A stretch of DNA of 64,000 nt from Streptomyces resistomycificus. Its GTDB lineage: Bacteria > Actinomycetota > Actinomycetes > Streptomycetales > Streptomycetaceae. Within the stretch, counting starts at the first letter, position 1. Each line of letters opens with the position of its first letter. The notes under the pieces were generated by a model that saw only the letters and a list, made by a program, of their open reading frames with translations, had not been told where the DNA came from and ran no database searches. Where the stretch lies: the NCBI RefSeq assembly GCF_001514265.1, contig NZ_KQ948989.1:1020367-1084366 (forward strand), written 5' to 3'. The translations under genes and the position numbers were made by a program. Below, piece by piece: positions 8,449-16,644 of the stretch.

Positions 8449-9741
8449 TCACTCACTCGACGACGGTGTCCGGCCGTTTCCGGCCGCGCCCCGGCGCCGT
8501 ACCGGTCTGGCCAGCAGTGCGCCCAGGAAGCCGGTGGCCAGGCCCCACAGCAGGGCCAGGCCGACCGCCGTCCAGATCTCGGGCCTGAGGAACAGGTCGC
8601 CGCCCAGGTCGCCGCCGAGGTCGCCGATGCCGAGGACGGACAGACCGTAGTGCGCGGAGATCCGGCCGACCAGGCAGATCATCAGCACCGTCAGCGCGAG
8701 GGCCACCGCCATGTGCACGGCGTGCTGCCACGCACGCATCCGGGCCGGCGAGCGCGCGGCCATGACGAAGGCGGCGGCCGTCAGCAGCACCGCGTTCACC
8801 ACCAGGAGCCACCACACCCTGCCGTCCTGTTCCGCGAGCGTGCCCAGATTGAGCGTGGCGGTGTCCGAGGAGCGCAGCACCTCGTCGAGCACGTGCGGCA
8901 TCGGCAGCCCGAAGGGCCCCTCGACGCGGCCGTTCCAGGTGGCGCCGAGGCCGATCGTCAGGGTGAGCCACACGAGGTTCGGCATGCCGAGCAGGATCAC
9001 CGCCAGGGTCTCGGCCGCATGGCCCCGGGTCACTGCGACGACGAGGGCGACGAGCACGCCCAGGGCCACGTAGGTGAGCAGCAGCACGACCATGGCGTAC
9101 GCGGCGGGCCGCACCGACGCCTGAAACCGCAGCAGCCGACCGGGCAGCGGCGCCCCGCGTGACACCAGTACGGCAAGCACCAGTACTCCGGTCATCCACA
9201 GCAGCCCGAAGAACAGCGTCGGCGGCACATCCGTGGTGAACCCGACCTTCGGCGACACGCCGAACAGGTCACCGAGGTCGCTCACCGTTCCCTCACCGAG
9301 GGAGAGCGCGAAGGTCTGCCGGGCCGTGAGAGCCAGACCGAGCTGGGCGAGCAGCCACAGTACGGCGATCCGCGCCGCCCACCCGGCGAGTTCCCCGGCG
9401 CTCGCGACCGCCCGGTGCCGAAGGGGCCGCAGAAAGCCCGCCCCGAGCACCAGCGCACCGACCAGCGTCACCGAGAGCGGGATGACGGTGAGCCCCGCCT
9501 TCGTGTCGGCGAGCTCACCGGCGTTCCCCGACAGCTCGATCGTGCCGCCGACCGCCGTGACCACGGTCGCCGCCACGACCCGGGGGAACGCGTTGTCGGG
9601 AAGGTCCCCGGCCCCGGCCGCCCACAGCCCCAGGCCGGCGACCACCCCCATGGCGATCAGCGCGGCCAGAACGACGGTCAGCGCCTGCACCCAGCCGTGG
9701 CGGGCGAGGACTGCCTGGTCGGAGCGGGTTCGGACACTCAC
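8449..9741 (-). CDS. Streptophobe-family polytopic membrane protein
   Basis: 430 residues from a GTG start. At least ten hydrophobic segments are visible, beginning with ALTVVLAALIAMGVVAGLGL, and the C-terminus is short and Arg-rich. The layout, with a conserved extracellular stretch (GGTIELSGNAGELADTKAGL) after the first helix, matches the actinobacterial streptophobe family, whose function is not established. It is divergent from the DUF6777-like gene at 9902, and this pairing near a Ser/Thr kinase may reflect a shared envelope role. Family assignment is from memory of the sequence pattern. Confidence 0.75.
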   Translation of the reverse strand: MSVRTRSDQAVLARHGWVQALTVVLAALIAMGVVAGLGLWAAGAGDLPDNAFPRVVAATVVTAVGGTIELSGNAGELADTKAGLTVIPLSVTLVGALVLGAGFLRPLRHRAVASAGELAGWAARIAVLWLLAQLGLALTARQTFALSLGEGTVSDLGDLFGVSPKVGFTTDVPPTLFFGLLWMTGVLVLAVLVSRGAPLPGRLLRFQASVRPAAYAMVVLLLTYVALGVLVALVVAVTRGHAAETLAVILLGMPNLVWLTLTIGLGATWNGRVEGPFGLPMPHVLDEVLRSSDTATLNLGTLAEQDGRVWWLLVVNAVLLTAAAFVMAARSPARMRAWQHAVHMAVALALTVLMICLVGRISAHYGLSVLGIGDLGGDLGGDLFLRPEIWTAVGLALLWGLATGFLGALLARPVRRRGAAGNGRTPSSSE

Positions 9742-9901
9742 CCTGCCACGCTAAGCAGCGCCCGTGCGCCGCGCCCGCCGGGAGAGCCGTCCGCGTCGGC
9801 TTGCGGGCGGCACCGCACCGGAGCACACAATGGGATGTTGAGGAAATAAGCGGAAGTACCTACACAAAAGACGCTGGAATCCCCGTCGGGAAGAAGAGCT
9901 C

Positions 9902-11110
9902 GTGAGCGTCGAACCGCCGTCCTCCGGCCGACCCACAGGACCCCCCTCCGGACCTCTGTCAGGCCCCTCCCAGCCGCCCTCGGGCCCACCCTCGCAACCT
10001 CCGGGCGGGGGCGGAGCGCACGCGCCGGAACCGGGCCGCCCCTGGTGGCAGTCCGCGCCCCGCGTAGCCGTCGTGTCCATGCTGGTGGTGGCCGCGGTGG
10101 TCCTCGCGGTCGTCTTCACCCGCCCCGACGGCGGCTCGGGCAGCAGCGCGGGCGGCAGCGGGGGCGGGGAGGTCTTCCTCCAGGCGGCGGGCAAGACCGG
10201 CCCGGACCCGTTCACCGAGTCGTCGGCGACGGACAGCTCCGCCCCGCCGGCCTCCGCACCCGCGACCACACGGTCGGCGCCCGCCAACGCGGTACGGAGC
10301 GTCGACGGCGGGGCCCCCGGCCTCTACGGCGGTACCCGCAACGTCGCCAGCTGTGACGTGGAGAAACAGATCACCGCACTCCGGGCGACCCCGGCGAAGA
10401 ACAGGGCGTTCGCCTCCGTGGCCGGCGTCACCCCGTCCGAGGTGCCGGCCTACCTGCGCGCCCTGACCCCACTGCAACTGCGCATGGACACCCGCGTCAC
10501 CAACCACGGCTACCGCGACGGCGCCGCCACCAGCTACCAGGCGGTCCTGCAGTCCGGCACCGCCGTTCTCGTCGACGGCCGTGGAGTGCCCCGCGTCCGC
10601 TGCGCCTGCGGCAACCCGCTCACCCCGCCGGTGGCCCTGCAGACCACGCCCCGCCGCATTGGCGACTCCTGGCCGTCGTACCAGCCCTCGAACGTGGTCG
10701 TGGTCGCTCCCGCGCCGCAGGTGGTGAAAGTCTTCGTGATCTACGACCCGGACCGCGGCGACTGGTTCGCCCGGCACCCGGGGGACACCGGCGGGAAGGA
10801 CAAGAAGGCCAAGCCGCCCAAGCACGGGGTCACACCGTCGACGACCGTGTCCACCCCGAAGTCCCCGTCGTCCGACTCCCCGTCGCCCTGCGTCTCCCTG
10901 ACCGGGGACCGGACCGGGGTCGGTGGGGCAGATCCCTGCCCGTCGCCCACGTCGACAGCACCGTCCTCGCCGTCGTCGAGCTCCGAATCGCCGTCGTCGT
11001 CGAGCTCCCAGCCGCCGTCCTCCAGTTCCCCGCCGCCCTCCTCGGAGTCGTCGAGCCCCGAAGTGGTCACCAGCGAGCCGCCGTCGTCCGAATCCTCACC
11101 CGTGCCGTGA
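9902..11110 (+). CDS. DUF6777-like single-pass membrane protein with Pro/Ser-rich ends
   Basis: 402 residues from GTG. Residues 1-48 are a Pro/Ser/Gly-rich cytosolic tail, and 52-74 (VAVVSMLVVAAVVLAVVF) form one membrane helix. Residues about 88-295 make an extracellular domain starting EVFLQAAGKTGPDPFT, with two Cys near the end (RCACGNPL) and one earlier (VASCDVEK). The last 110 residues are a low-complexity Ser/Pro tail, probably spanning or lining the cell wall. The extracellular start resembles the Streptomyces DUF6777 family, of unknown function. Divergent from the streptophobe-like gene. Confidence 0.7.
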   Translation: MSVEPPSSGRPTGPPSGPLSGPSQPPSGPPSQPPGGGGAHAPEPGRPWWQSAPRVAVVSMLVVAAVVLAVVFTRPDGGSGSSAGGSGGGEVFLQAAGKTGPDPFTESSATDSSAPPASAPATTRSAPANAVRSVDGGAPGLYGGTRNVASCDVEKQITALRATPAKNRAFASVAGVTPSEVPAYLRALTPLQLRMDTRVTNHGYRDGAATSYQAVLQSGTAVLVDGRGVPRVRCACGNPLTPPVALQTTPRRIGDSWPSYQPSNVVVVAPAPQVVKVFVIYDPDRGDWFARHPGDTGGKDKKAKPPKHGVTPSTTVSTPKSPSSDSPSPCVSLTGDRTGVGGADPCPSPTSTAPSSPSSSSESPSSSSSQPPSSSSPPPSSESSSPEVVTSEPPSSESSPVP

Positions 11111-11112
11111 CC

Positions 11113-11151
11113 ACTCGGACCGTTCGGCCACTACTCGGACCGTTCGGCCAC
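11113..11151 (+). repeat. Two perfect 19-bp direct repeats
   Basis: ACTCGGACCGTTCGGCCAC occurs at 11113-11131 and again at 11133-11151, a 20-base spacing equal to about two helical turns. They lie right after the DUF6777-like stop and about 105 bases before the anti-sigma-type ATPase gene. They could be a regulator binding array for that gene or a duplicated 3' element. Confidence 0.8.
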
Positions 11152-11255
11152 CGCGTAAGCAGTGTCACGGGGACACTGGGACTGTGACGCGCGGCTCGGG
11201 GTACGAGGACTGATGCAGCAGCGTCCGGCCAGTCCGGCTTCCGAGAGAGAAACGC

Positions 11256-11711
11256 ATGATCGAGCATCTGGACGGGGCAGTGATACCGACTGGTTTCGAC
11301 GTGCCCGTGGAACCGCTACGGCGGGCGGCGCACTACACGGGCGAACCGGGATGCATAGCGGAGGCCAGGTCCTTCGCCGCGACGTTCCTCCAGCAGCTCA
11401 GGACCGAGTGGTGCGCCGACGTCGCGGCCCGGGCCGAGGACGCGGTGCTTCTGGTGGTGAGCGAGCTGGTCACCAACGCCGACCGGCACAGCAACGGGCC
11501 GTACATCCTGGAGCTGGAGGGCACGGACGCCACGGTCGAGGTGATCGTCTACGACAGCAGCGCGGCGCTGCCCCGGCGCTTCCCCAAGGATCCCGAGCGC
11601 ATCGGGCGGCACGGGCTGGAGATCGTCCACGTGCTGGCGGCCGACCTCGCTGTGGAACGGGTGCCGGTCGGCAAGCGCGTCCGCGCCGTCGTGGACCTCG
11701 GGCGCGAGTGA
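11256..11711 (+). CDS. RsbW-like anti-sigma / ATP-binding regulatory protein
   Basis: 151 residues. It has a GHKL (HATPase_c) fold: N-box VVSELVTNADRHS at about 69-81, VIVYDSSAALP in place of the G1 box, and GRHGLEIVHVLA as the G2 box at about 113-124. Streptomyces encodes dozens of these; RsbW/SpoIIAB-like members bind sigma factors and phosphorylate anti-anti-sigma STAS proteins, but many are orphans. Its tail-to-tail position with a SigB/SigF-type sigma factor suggests partnership, which is inference. ATG start with GAGAGAAAC upstream. Confidence 0.88.
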   Translation: MIEHLDGAVIPTGFDVPVEPLRRAAHYTGEPGCIAEARSFAATFLQQLRTEWCADVAARAEDAVLLVVSELVTNADRHSNGPYILELEGTDATVEVIVYDSSAALPRRFPKDPERIGRHGLEIVHVLAADLAVERVPVGKRVRAVVDLGRE

Positions 11712-11764
11712 CGCGTCTTCTCGTTGTTCGTCTTGTTCGTCGGCGTCTTCTCCGGCCACTCGTC

Positions 11765-11801
11765 GCGGGTGCCTCCCCACATCGTGTGGGGAGGCACCCG
11801 C
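11765..11801. terminator. Perfect 17-bp inverted repeat, bidirectional terminator
   Basis: GCGGGTGCCTCCCCACA (11765-11781), a TCG loop, then its exact reverse complement (11785-11801). It lies midway between the convergent anti-sigma-type ATPase and sigma-factor genes. The perfect long stem with a 3-base loop is a strong intrinsic-type hairpin working from either side. Confidence 0.85.
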
Positions 11802-11823
11802 TCTCGGTGAGTCCGTGTCCGTG

Positions 11824-12714
11824 TCAGGCGCAGCCCAGCTCGCCCAGCATGCCCTGCCGCAGCCGCGTGATGATCCGCTTGATCAGCCGCGACACGTGCA
11901 TCTGCGAGCAGCCGAGGCGTTCGCCGATCTCCGCCTGGGTGGCCTCCTCCACGAACCGCATATGGATGATCTGGCGGTCGCGGTCGCTCAGCTCGGCCAT
12001 GAGCGGAGCCAGTGACTGGAAGTCCTCCACCAGCCGCAGGCCGTTCTCCTCCACACCGATGAAGTCGGCGAGGACCGCCTCGCCGCCCTCGGGCCCGTCA
12101 CCGGTGAGCGCGGCGTCCAGCGACGAGGAGTTGTAGCCGTTCGAGGCGATCTGCGCCTCGACGACCTCGTTCTCCGGGATGTTCATCAGGGTGGCGAGCT
12201 CGGCGACGGTCGGATCGCGGTCCAGGCGGCTGGCGAGCTCCTCACGGGCCTTGGCCAGCTCCACGCGCAGCTCCTGGAGCCGGCGCGGCACGTGCACCGC
12301 CCACGTGGTGTCGCGGAAGAACCGCTTGATCTCGCCCACGATGTAGGGCAGCGCGAACGACGTGAACTCGACCTCGCGGCTCAGCTCGAAGCGGTCGATG
12401 GCCTTGATCAGACCGATCATCCCGGTCTGGACGATGTCCTCCATGTCGTCGCCGCGACCGCGGAAACGGCCGGCCGCGAAGCGCACGAGGGACATGTTCA
12501 TCTCGATCAGGGTGTTGCGCGCGTACTGGTACTCGTGCGTCCCCTCCTCGAGTTCGGTCAGGCGACGAAAGAACTGGCGGGACAGCTGCCGCGCGTCGCG
12601 CGGCGCCACGGTCCGCGGGTTGTCGACTCCAGGCAGCGGTCCGTCACCCGTCGTCCTGGTCCTGGCGGTCTGTTCGACGACCTTGGCCTCCGACCGGATC
12701 ACGGCGGTGTCCAT
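11824..12714 (-). CDS. SigB/SigF/SigG-family RNA polymerase sigma factor
   Basis: 296 residues. Region 2 contains NMSLVRFAAGRF, DMEDIVQTGMIGLIKAIDRF and FTSFALPYIVGEIKRFFRD; region 3 contains WAVHVPRRLQEL; region 4 ends SDRDRQIIHMRFVEEATQ with helix-turn-helix QAEIGERLGCSQMHVSRLI. This is the general-stress/sporulation sigma type of Streptomyces (SigB, F, G, H, I, K, L, M, N). A sigma gene of this type, sigL, lies near popR-clpP3-clpP4 in S. coelicolor to my recollection, so this may be its counterpart; I leave the symbol blank. ATG chosen because GGGAGAGGT is positioned upstream. Longer in-frame starts read through the promoter region. Confidence 0.93.
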   Translation of the reverse strand: MDTAVIRSEAKVVEQTARTRTTGDGPLPGVDNPRTVAPRDARQLSRQFFRRLTELEEGTHEYQYARNTLIEMNMSLVRFAAGRFRGRGDDMEDIVQTGMIGLIKAIDRFELSREVEFTSFALPYIVGEIKRFFRDTTWAVHVPRRLQELRVELAKAREELASRLDRDPTVAELATLMNIPENEVVEAQIASNGYNSSSLDAALTGDGPEGGEAVLADFIGVEENGLRLVEDFQSLAPLMAELSDRDRQIIHMRFVEEATQAEIGERLGCSQMHVSRLIKRIITRLRQGMLGELGCA

Positions 12715-12798
12715 TACCTCTCCCACAAAGTCACGGCTCGACGTCTGCCTCTTCGGCCTGGGTTGTATCGGGTCCTGCTTCGGGTGCGCGGATTGCGG

Positions 12799-12823
12799 GT
12801 ACCCGAACGGCGGCAACGTATGC
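12799..12823 (-). promoter_or_regulatory. Candidate SigB-type promoter of the sigma factor gene
   Basis: Reading the minus strand, GCAT (12823-12820), a 15-base spacer and GGGTAC (12804-12799) fit the Streptomyces SigB-type pattern GNNT-N14-16-GGGTAY. Transcription would start near 12792, giving a leader of about 78 bases. This suggests autoregulation by this or a sister sigma factor. Confidence 0.5.
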
Positions 12824-13009
12824 ACGTAGAACTAAACCGAACGGGTTCTTCTTCGTAGCGCGTACCCGGACTGTGACGACCCATGCCTCCTCTGTGGCCG
12901 CGCGGCGCGACATCGGTGGCGACGAGGATCAAGACGAACCACTGACGATTCCACCCAGGGCGGAATGCCCGCCCCTTCCCCTGAAGTCCAGGAAAACTAG
13001 GCTGAAGCG

Positions 13010-13429
13010 GTGAGCAGCCAAGCGACGAACCAAGCCCGCGTGATCCCCCTGCGCCCGCAGAGCGCACGCCCGGGGACCGCCCGCCCGGCGTCCGAACGCC
13101 CCGCCACCGCGCCTCCCGAACCCGCCGGCAGGGAACCCCTCTGGCGTGACCTGGTCGGAGACGTCCTGCGCCGCGAGCGCCTCGCCCAGGAGCGCACGCT
13201 CAAGGACGTGGCCGACGCCGCCCGGATCTCCATGCCGTACCTCTCGGAAGTGGAGCGCGGCCGCAAGGAGGCCTCCTCGGAGGTCCTCGCGGCCGCGGCG
13301 CACGCCCTGGGCCTCGGCCTCGGCGACCTGCTGTCGCTGACGCAGGGCGAGCTGGCCCGCCGGACCTCGGCGGTCCGCGGCCGCGGCCGGTCCGCGGCGC
13401 CCTACGACGGGCTCTGCCTCGCCGCCTGA
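13010..13429 (+). CDS. popR: PopR/ClgR-like XRE-family activator of clpP genes
   Basis: 139 residues from GTG. A disordered N-terminus (Arg/Pro/Ala-rich, to about 43) is followed by a helix-turn-helix domain (WRDLVGDVLRRERLAQERTL, DVADAARISMPYLSEVERGRKE). The C-terminus ends CLAA. PopR of S. lividans activates the clpP3-clpP4 operon and is degraded by ClpP1/P2 through two C-terminal alanines; this protein has both the neighbouring clpP pair and the Ala-Ala end. A matching box lies upstream of clpP3 (14770). No strong ribosome-binding site precedes the GTG; TAGGCT at about 12999-13004 could be a -10 of a near-leaderless promoter. Confidence 0.85.
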   Translation: MSSQATNQARVIPLRPQSARPGTARPASERPATAPPEPAGREPLWRDLVGDVLRRERLAQERTLKDVADAARISMPYLSEVERGRKEASSEVLAAAAHALGLGLGDLLSLTQGELARRTSAVRGRGRSAAPYDGLCLAA

Positions 13430-13444
13430 CGCGACCCGCCGGCA

Positions 13445-13476
13445 GCCGGCGCCTCAGACCCTCGCGAGGCGCCGGC
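13445..13476. terminator. 11-bp stem-loop between convergent popR and clpP4
   Basis: GCCGGCGCCTC (13445-13455) and GAGGCGCCGGC (13466-13476) are exact complements around a 10-base loop. The stem overlaps the clpP4 stop codon at 13454. Likely a shared terminator. Confidence 0.65.
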
Positions 13477-14056
13477 TCACCACCTCGTCGGCCAGCCCGT
13501 ACGCCACCGCCTCCGCGGCGGTGAACACCTTGTCGCGGTCCATGTCCGCGCGCAGCGCCGCGACGTCCCGGCCGGTGTGCCGCGCCAGCACCTCCTCCAC
13601 CTGGGAGCGGATCCGCACCATCTCCTTGGCCTGCAGGGCGAGATCGGACACCGTGCCCTGCCGTCCGCCGCTGGCCGGCTGCCCCAGCAGCACCCGCGCG
13701 TGCTCGAGGACGAACCGCCGCCCCGGATCCCCTCCCGCCAGCAGTACGGCCGCCGTCGAGGCCGCCTGTCCGACGCAGAACGTTGAGATCGGCGCCTGCA
13801 CGTACGTCATCGTGTCGTAGATCGCCATCAGCGAAGTGAACGATCCGCCGGGGGAGTTGATGTAGATCGCGATCTCGTTGTCCGGCGCCGACGACTCCAG
13901 ATGGAGGAGTTGCGCGATGACGACGTTGGCGACACCGTCGTCGATCTCGGTGCCGAGGAAGATGATCCGCTCCGACAGCAGGCGGCTGAACACGTCGTAC
14001 GACCGCTCGCCCTGCGGGGTCCGCTCGACGACGTTCGGAATCGTGTAGGTCCCCAC
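13454..14056 (-). CDS. clpP4: ClpP4-like ATP-dependent Clp protease proteolytic subunit, catalytic His replaced by Gly
   Basis: 200 residues from GTG, one base after the clpP3 stop, so translation is coupled. Fold and signatures are Clp[38 protein letters not shown] with Ser100, and [18 protein letters not shown] with Asp175. Where ClpP has the catalytic His 25 residues after the Ser (MMHQP), this protein reads VLLGQP: the codon at 13682-13684 is CCC, Gly on the minus strand. The triad is therefore Ser-Gly-Asp, and the subunit is probably a structural or regulatory partner of ClpP3 in a mixed tetradecamer. Length and handle helix look otherwise intact. Confidence 0.92.
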   Translation of the reverse strand: MGTYTIPNVVERTPQGERSYDVFSRLLSERIIFLGTEIDDGVANVVIAQLLHLESSAPDNEIAIYINSPGGSFTSLMAIYDTMTYVQAPISTFCVGQAASTAAVLLAGGDPGRRFVLEHARVLLGQPASGGRQGTVSDLALQAKEMVRIRSQVEEVLARHTGRDVAALRADMDRDKVFTAAEAVAYGLADEVVSRRLARV

Positions 14057-14057
14057 G

Positions 14058-14696
14058 TCACAGTCCCATCCGTCGTTTCGAGGCGGCCGGGCGGACGTCC
14101 TCGAGGGACGTGACGACCCGGTCGACCATGCCGTACTCCAGGGCCTCCTCGGCCGTGAACCAACGGTCGCGGTCGCCGTCGCGGGAGATGGTCTGAGGGC
14201 TCTGCCCGGTGTGCTCCGCGGTGATCCGCTCGATGGTCCGCTTGGTGTGCTCCAGGTTCTCCGCCTGGATCTCGATGTCCGCGGTGGTGCCACCGATACC
14301 GGCCGACGGCTGGTGCATCATGATCCGCGCGTTGGGGAGCGCGTACCGCTTGCCCGGCGTGCCGACGCTCAGCAGGAACTGGCCCATGCTCGCGGCGAAG
14401 CCCATGGCGAGCGTCGAGACGTCGTTCGGGATCAGCCGCATCGTGTCGTAGATGGCCAGGCCCGCGTGCACGGAACCGCCGGGACTGTTGACGTACAGGC
14501 TGATGTCGGTGCGCGGGTCCTCGGCGGACAGGATCAGCAGCTGGGCGCAGACCCGGTTCGCGGAGACCTCGTCGACCTGGGTGCCCAGGAGGACGATGCG
14601 CCGGCCGAGCAGTTGGGCGGCCAGGTGGTCGTCGAACCGGGTGGGCGGGGTGTCGCCCTCCTCGGCCCGCGGAGCGAGCGTGGCGAGTGGAGTCAT
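14058..14696 (-). CDS. clpP3: ClpP3-like ATP-dependent Clp protease proteolytic subunit
   Basis: 212 residues; ATG start with AGGAG upstream. Complete catalytic triad: Ser103 in [11 protein letters not shown], His128 in IMMHQPSAG, Asp177 in [15 protein letters not shown]. Chambered serine protease subunit that degrades substrates unfolded by ClpX or ClpC. In Streptomyces the clpP3-clpP4 operon is a back-up set, induced through PopR when ClpP1/P2 is compromised. The gene heads the operon; the probable PopR box is 73 bases upstream of the start. Confidence 0.94.
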   Translation of the reverse strand: MTPLATLAPRAEEGDTPPTRFDDHLAAQLLGRRIVLLGTQVDEVSANRVCAQLLILSAEDPRTDISLYVNSPGGSVHAGLAIYDTMRLIPNDVSTLAMGFAASMGQFLLSVGTPGKRYALPNARIMMHQPSAGIGGTTADIEIQAENLEHTKRTIERITAEHTGQSPQTISRDGDRDRWFTAEEALEYGMVDRVVTSLEDVRPAASKRRMGL

Positions 14697-14769
14697 CGGT
14701 TTCTCCTCGTGGTGGCGGGGATGCCGTCGAGTCCACTCTTGACCGCGGACGGTGCCCGCGGCCGGGTTC

Positions 14770-14784
14770 TCTGCCCGCGGCAGA
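14770..14784. promoter_or_regulatory. Probable PopR box upstream of clpP3
   Basis: TCTGCC-CGC-GGCAGA is a perfect palindrome and matches the TTCTGCC-N3-GGCAGA-type PopR/ClgR-family box I recall for the S. lividans clpP3 promoter. A further GGGCAGAG half-site follows at 14793-14800. Its position upstream of clpP3 and the nearby popR-like gene support an activator site. Confidence 0.75.
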
Positions 14785-14824
14785 TTCGCCACGGGCAGAG
14801 CGGGCGGCCAAGGCCCCTACCGGG

Positions 14825-16036
14825 TCAGCGGACGCCCTTGTCACGCAGGTGCCGGAAGAACGCGCGCACGTCGTCCACCAGCAGGTCGGGCTCCTCCATC
14901 GCCGCGAAGTGCCCGCCCCGGTCGAGCTCCGTCCAGCGGACGATGTTCTCCGTCCGCTCCGCCTTGTGGCGCAGCGGAATCTGCGGGTCGCCCGGGAAGG
15001 ACGCCACCGCGGTCGGGGCGGTCGAGGGCTCGTGCGGAGCGGCGATCCGCGCTCCGGTGGCGTGGGCGCGCTCGTAGTAGACGCGGGCGGAGGAACCGGC
15101 CGTCCCCGTCAGCCAGTAGAGCATCACGTTCGTGAGCATCAGGTCCCGGTCGACGGCCTCCTCGGGCAGCTCGACGCTGTCCGTCCACTCCCGGAACTTC
15201 TCGACGATCCAGGCGAGTTGACCGACCGGCGAGTCGGTGAGCGCGTACGACAGGGTCTGCGGCCGGGTGGACTGCACGTGGAAGTAGCCCGTCCCGTCCC
15301 GGAACCACCTGTCCCACCGGTGCCAGGAGGCGAGGGTGCGTTCCCGCTCCTCGGGGCTCAGCGCCAAAAGCTCCTCGGCGGTCGGCTCGGTGGCCGCCTG
15401 GGCGCCGGGCAGCAGGTTGAGGTGGATGCCGATGACCCGGTCGGGGTGGACGCGTCCCAGCTCGCGGGAGATCGCGGCGCCCCAGTCGCCGCCCTGCGCG
15501 CCGAACCGCTCGTAGCCCAGGCGCGTCATCAGCTCGGCCCACGCGTCGGCGATCCGGCGCGCCTCCCAGCCGGTCTCCCGGGTGGGCCCGGAGAACCCGA
15601 AGCCGGGGATGCTCGGCAGCACGACGTGGAAGGCGTCGGCGGGGTCACCCCCGTGGGCCGCCGGGTCCGTCAACGGCCCGACGATGTCGAGGAACTCGAC
15701 GATCGACCCCGGCCAGCCGTGCGTGATGATCAGCGGGGTGGCGTCGGGTTCGGGGGAGCGGATGTGCGCGAAGTGCACCTGCGCGCCGTCGATCCCGGTC
15801 GTGAACTGCGGCCAAGCGTTCAGCCGCGTCTCGGCCGCCCGCCAGTCGTACTCGTGCCGCCAGTACCGCACCAGTTCGCGCAGGTAGTCCGACGGAACGC
15901 CGTACGCCCAGCCCACCCCCGGCAGCTCGTCCGGCCACCGGGCCCGGTCGAGGCGGTCGTGCAGGTCGTCCAGGTCGCTCTGCGGTATGTCGATGCGGAA
16001 GGGCCGGATGCCGCCGGTGGCGGGCGAAGACGTCAT
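14825..16036 (-). CDS. Epoxide hydrolase (EHN domain plus alpha/beta hydrolase)
   Basis: 403 residues. The EHN N-terminal domain comes first (IRPFRIDIPQSDLDDLHDRL, WPDELPGVGWAYGVP). The alpha/beta hydrolase core follows: oxyanion motif HGWPGS at 106-111, nucleophile Asp184 in GGDWG, lid tyrosines in the YALTDSPVG and YYER regions, and the closing His in RGGHFAAMEEP. This is a microsomal/juvenile-hormone epoxide hydrolase relative that opens epoxides to diols. No signal peptide, so cytosolic. Start ATG (MTSSPAT) chosen by family length. It lies upstream of the clpP3 promoter region in the same direction. Confidence 0.92.
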   Translation of the reverse strand: MTSSPATGGIRPFRIDIPQSDLDDLHDRLDRARWPDELPGVGWAYGVPSDYLRELVRYWRHEYDWRAAETRLNAWPQFTTGIDGAQVHFAHIRSPEPDATPLIITHGWPGSIVEFLDIVGPLTDPAAHGGDPADAFHVVLPSIPGFGFSGPTRETGWEARRIADAWAELMTRLGYERFGAQGGDWGAAISRELGRVHPDRVIGIHLNLLPGAQAATEPTAEELLALSPEERERTLASWHRWDRWFRDGTGYFHVQSTRPQTLSYALTDSPVGQLAWIVEKFREWTDSVELPEEAVDRDLMLTNVMLYWLTGTAGSSARVYYERAHATGARIAAPHEPSTAPTAVASFPGDPQIPLRHKAERTENIVRWTELDRGGHFAAMEEPDLLVDDVRAFFRHLRDKGVR

Positions 16037-16157
16037 GGTGGCGATGGTAGTTCCGAACGATGTATTGGCCACCTGGATTGGTGGTCGGGCGACCGATGAG
16101 TTCCGCGCGTGCGAGCGGTCGACACAGATGACCGCGTTCCACACCCAGGAGGTACTC

Positions 16158-16640
16158 ATGACCACCGACGGATTCACCACGTGTCTCTGGTTCGACGGCC
16201 AGGCGGAGGAGGCGGCCCACCACTACGTCTCGGTCTTCAAGAACTCCAGTATCGGCAAGATCGCGCGCTACCCCGAGGGAGCGCCCCAGGCCGCCGGCAG
16301 TGTCATGACCGTCGAGTTCACGGCCAACGGCCACAGGTTCCTCGCGCTCAACGGCGGCCCCCAGTTCAAGTTCACCGAGGCGGTCTCCTTCATGATCTTC
16401 TGCCAGAGCCAGGACGAGGTCGACCTCTACTGGACCAAGCTCACCGAGGGCGGCGGCGAGCCCGGCCCCTGCGGCTGGCTGAAGGACAGGTACGGCGTGT
16501 CCTGGCAGGTCGTCCCCGACCGCCTCGTCGAACTGACCACCGACCCCGACCCGCAGAAGGCCGCCCGCGCGACCCAGGCCATGATGACGATGGGCAAGAT
16601 CGACATCGCCGCGCTGGAGAAGGCGGCCGCCGGCGGGTGA
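16158..16640 (+). CDS. VOC-superfamily protein, PhnB-like (3-demethylubiquinone-9 3-methyltransferase fold)
   Basis: 160 residues, ATG preceded by AGGAGG. The sequence follows the PhnB_MT-like VOC pattern: TTCLWFDGQAEEAAHHYVSVF, VMTVEFTANGHRFLALNGGP, SFMIFCQSQDEVDLYW, GGEPGPCGWLKDRYGVSWQVVP. Proteins of this group are annotated as methyltransferases but mostly lack shown activity; the fold usually binds a metal or small ligand. Divergent from the epoxide hydrolase gene. Confidence 0.88.
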   Translation: MTTDGFTTCLWFDGQAEEAAHHYVSVFKNSSIGKIARYPEGAPQAAGSVMTVEFTANGHRFLALNGGPQFKFTEAVSFMIFCQSQDEVDLYWTKLTEGGGEPGPCGWLKDRYGVSWQVVPDRLVELTTDPDPQKAARATQAMMTMGKIDIAALEKAAAGG

Positions 16641-16644
16641 GCTC

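Noticed and set aside
14711..15077. Open frames on the plus strand across clpP3 upstream region and epoxide hydrolase
   Set aside because: No ribosome-binding site or domain; the region is better explained by the clpP3 promoter and the opposite-strand hydrolase.
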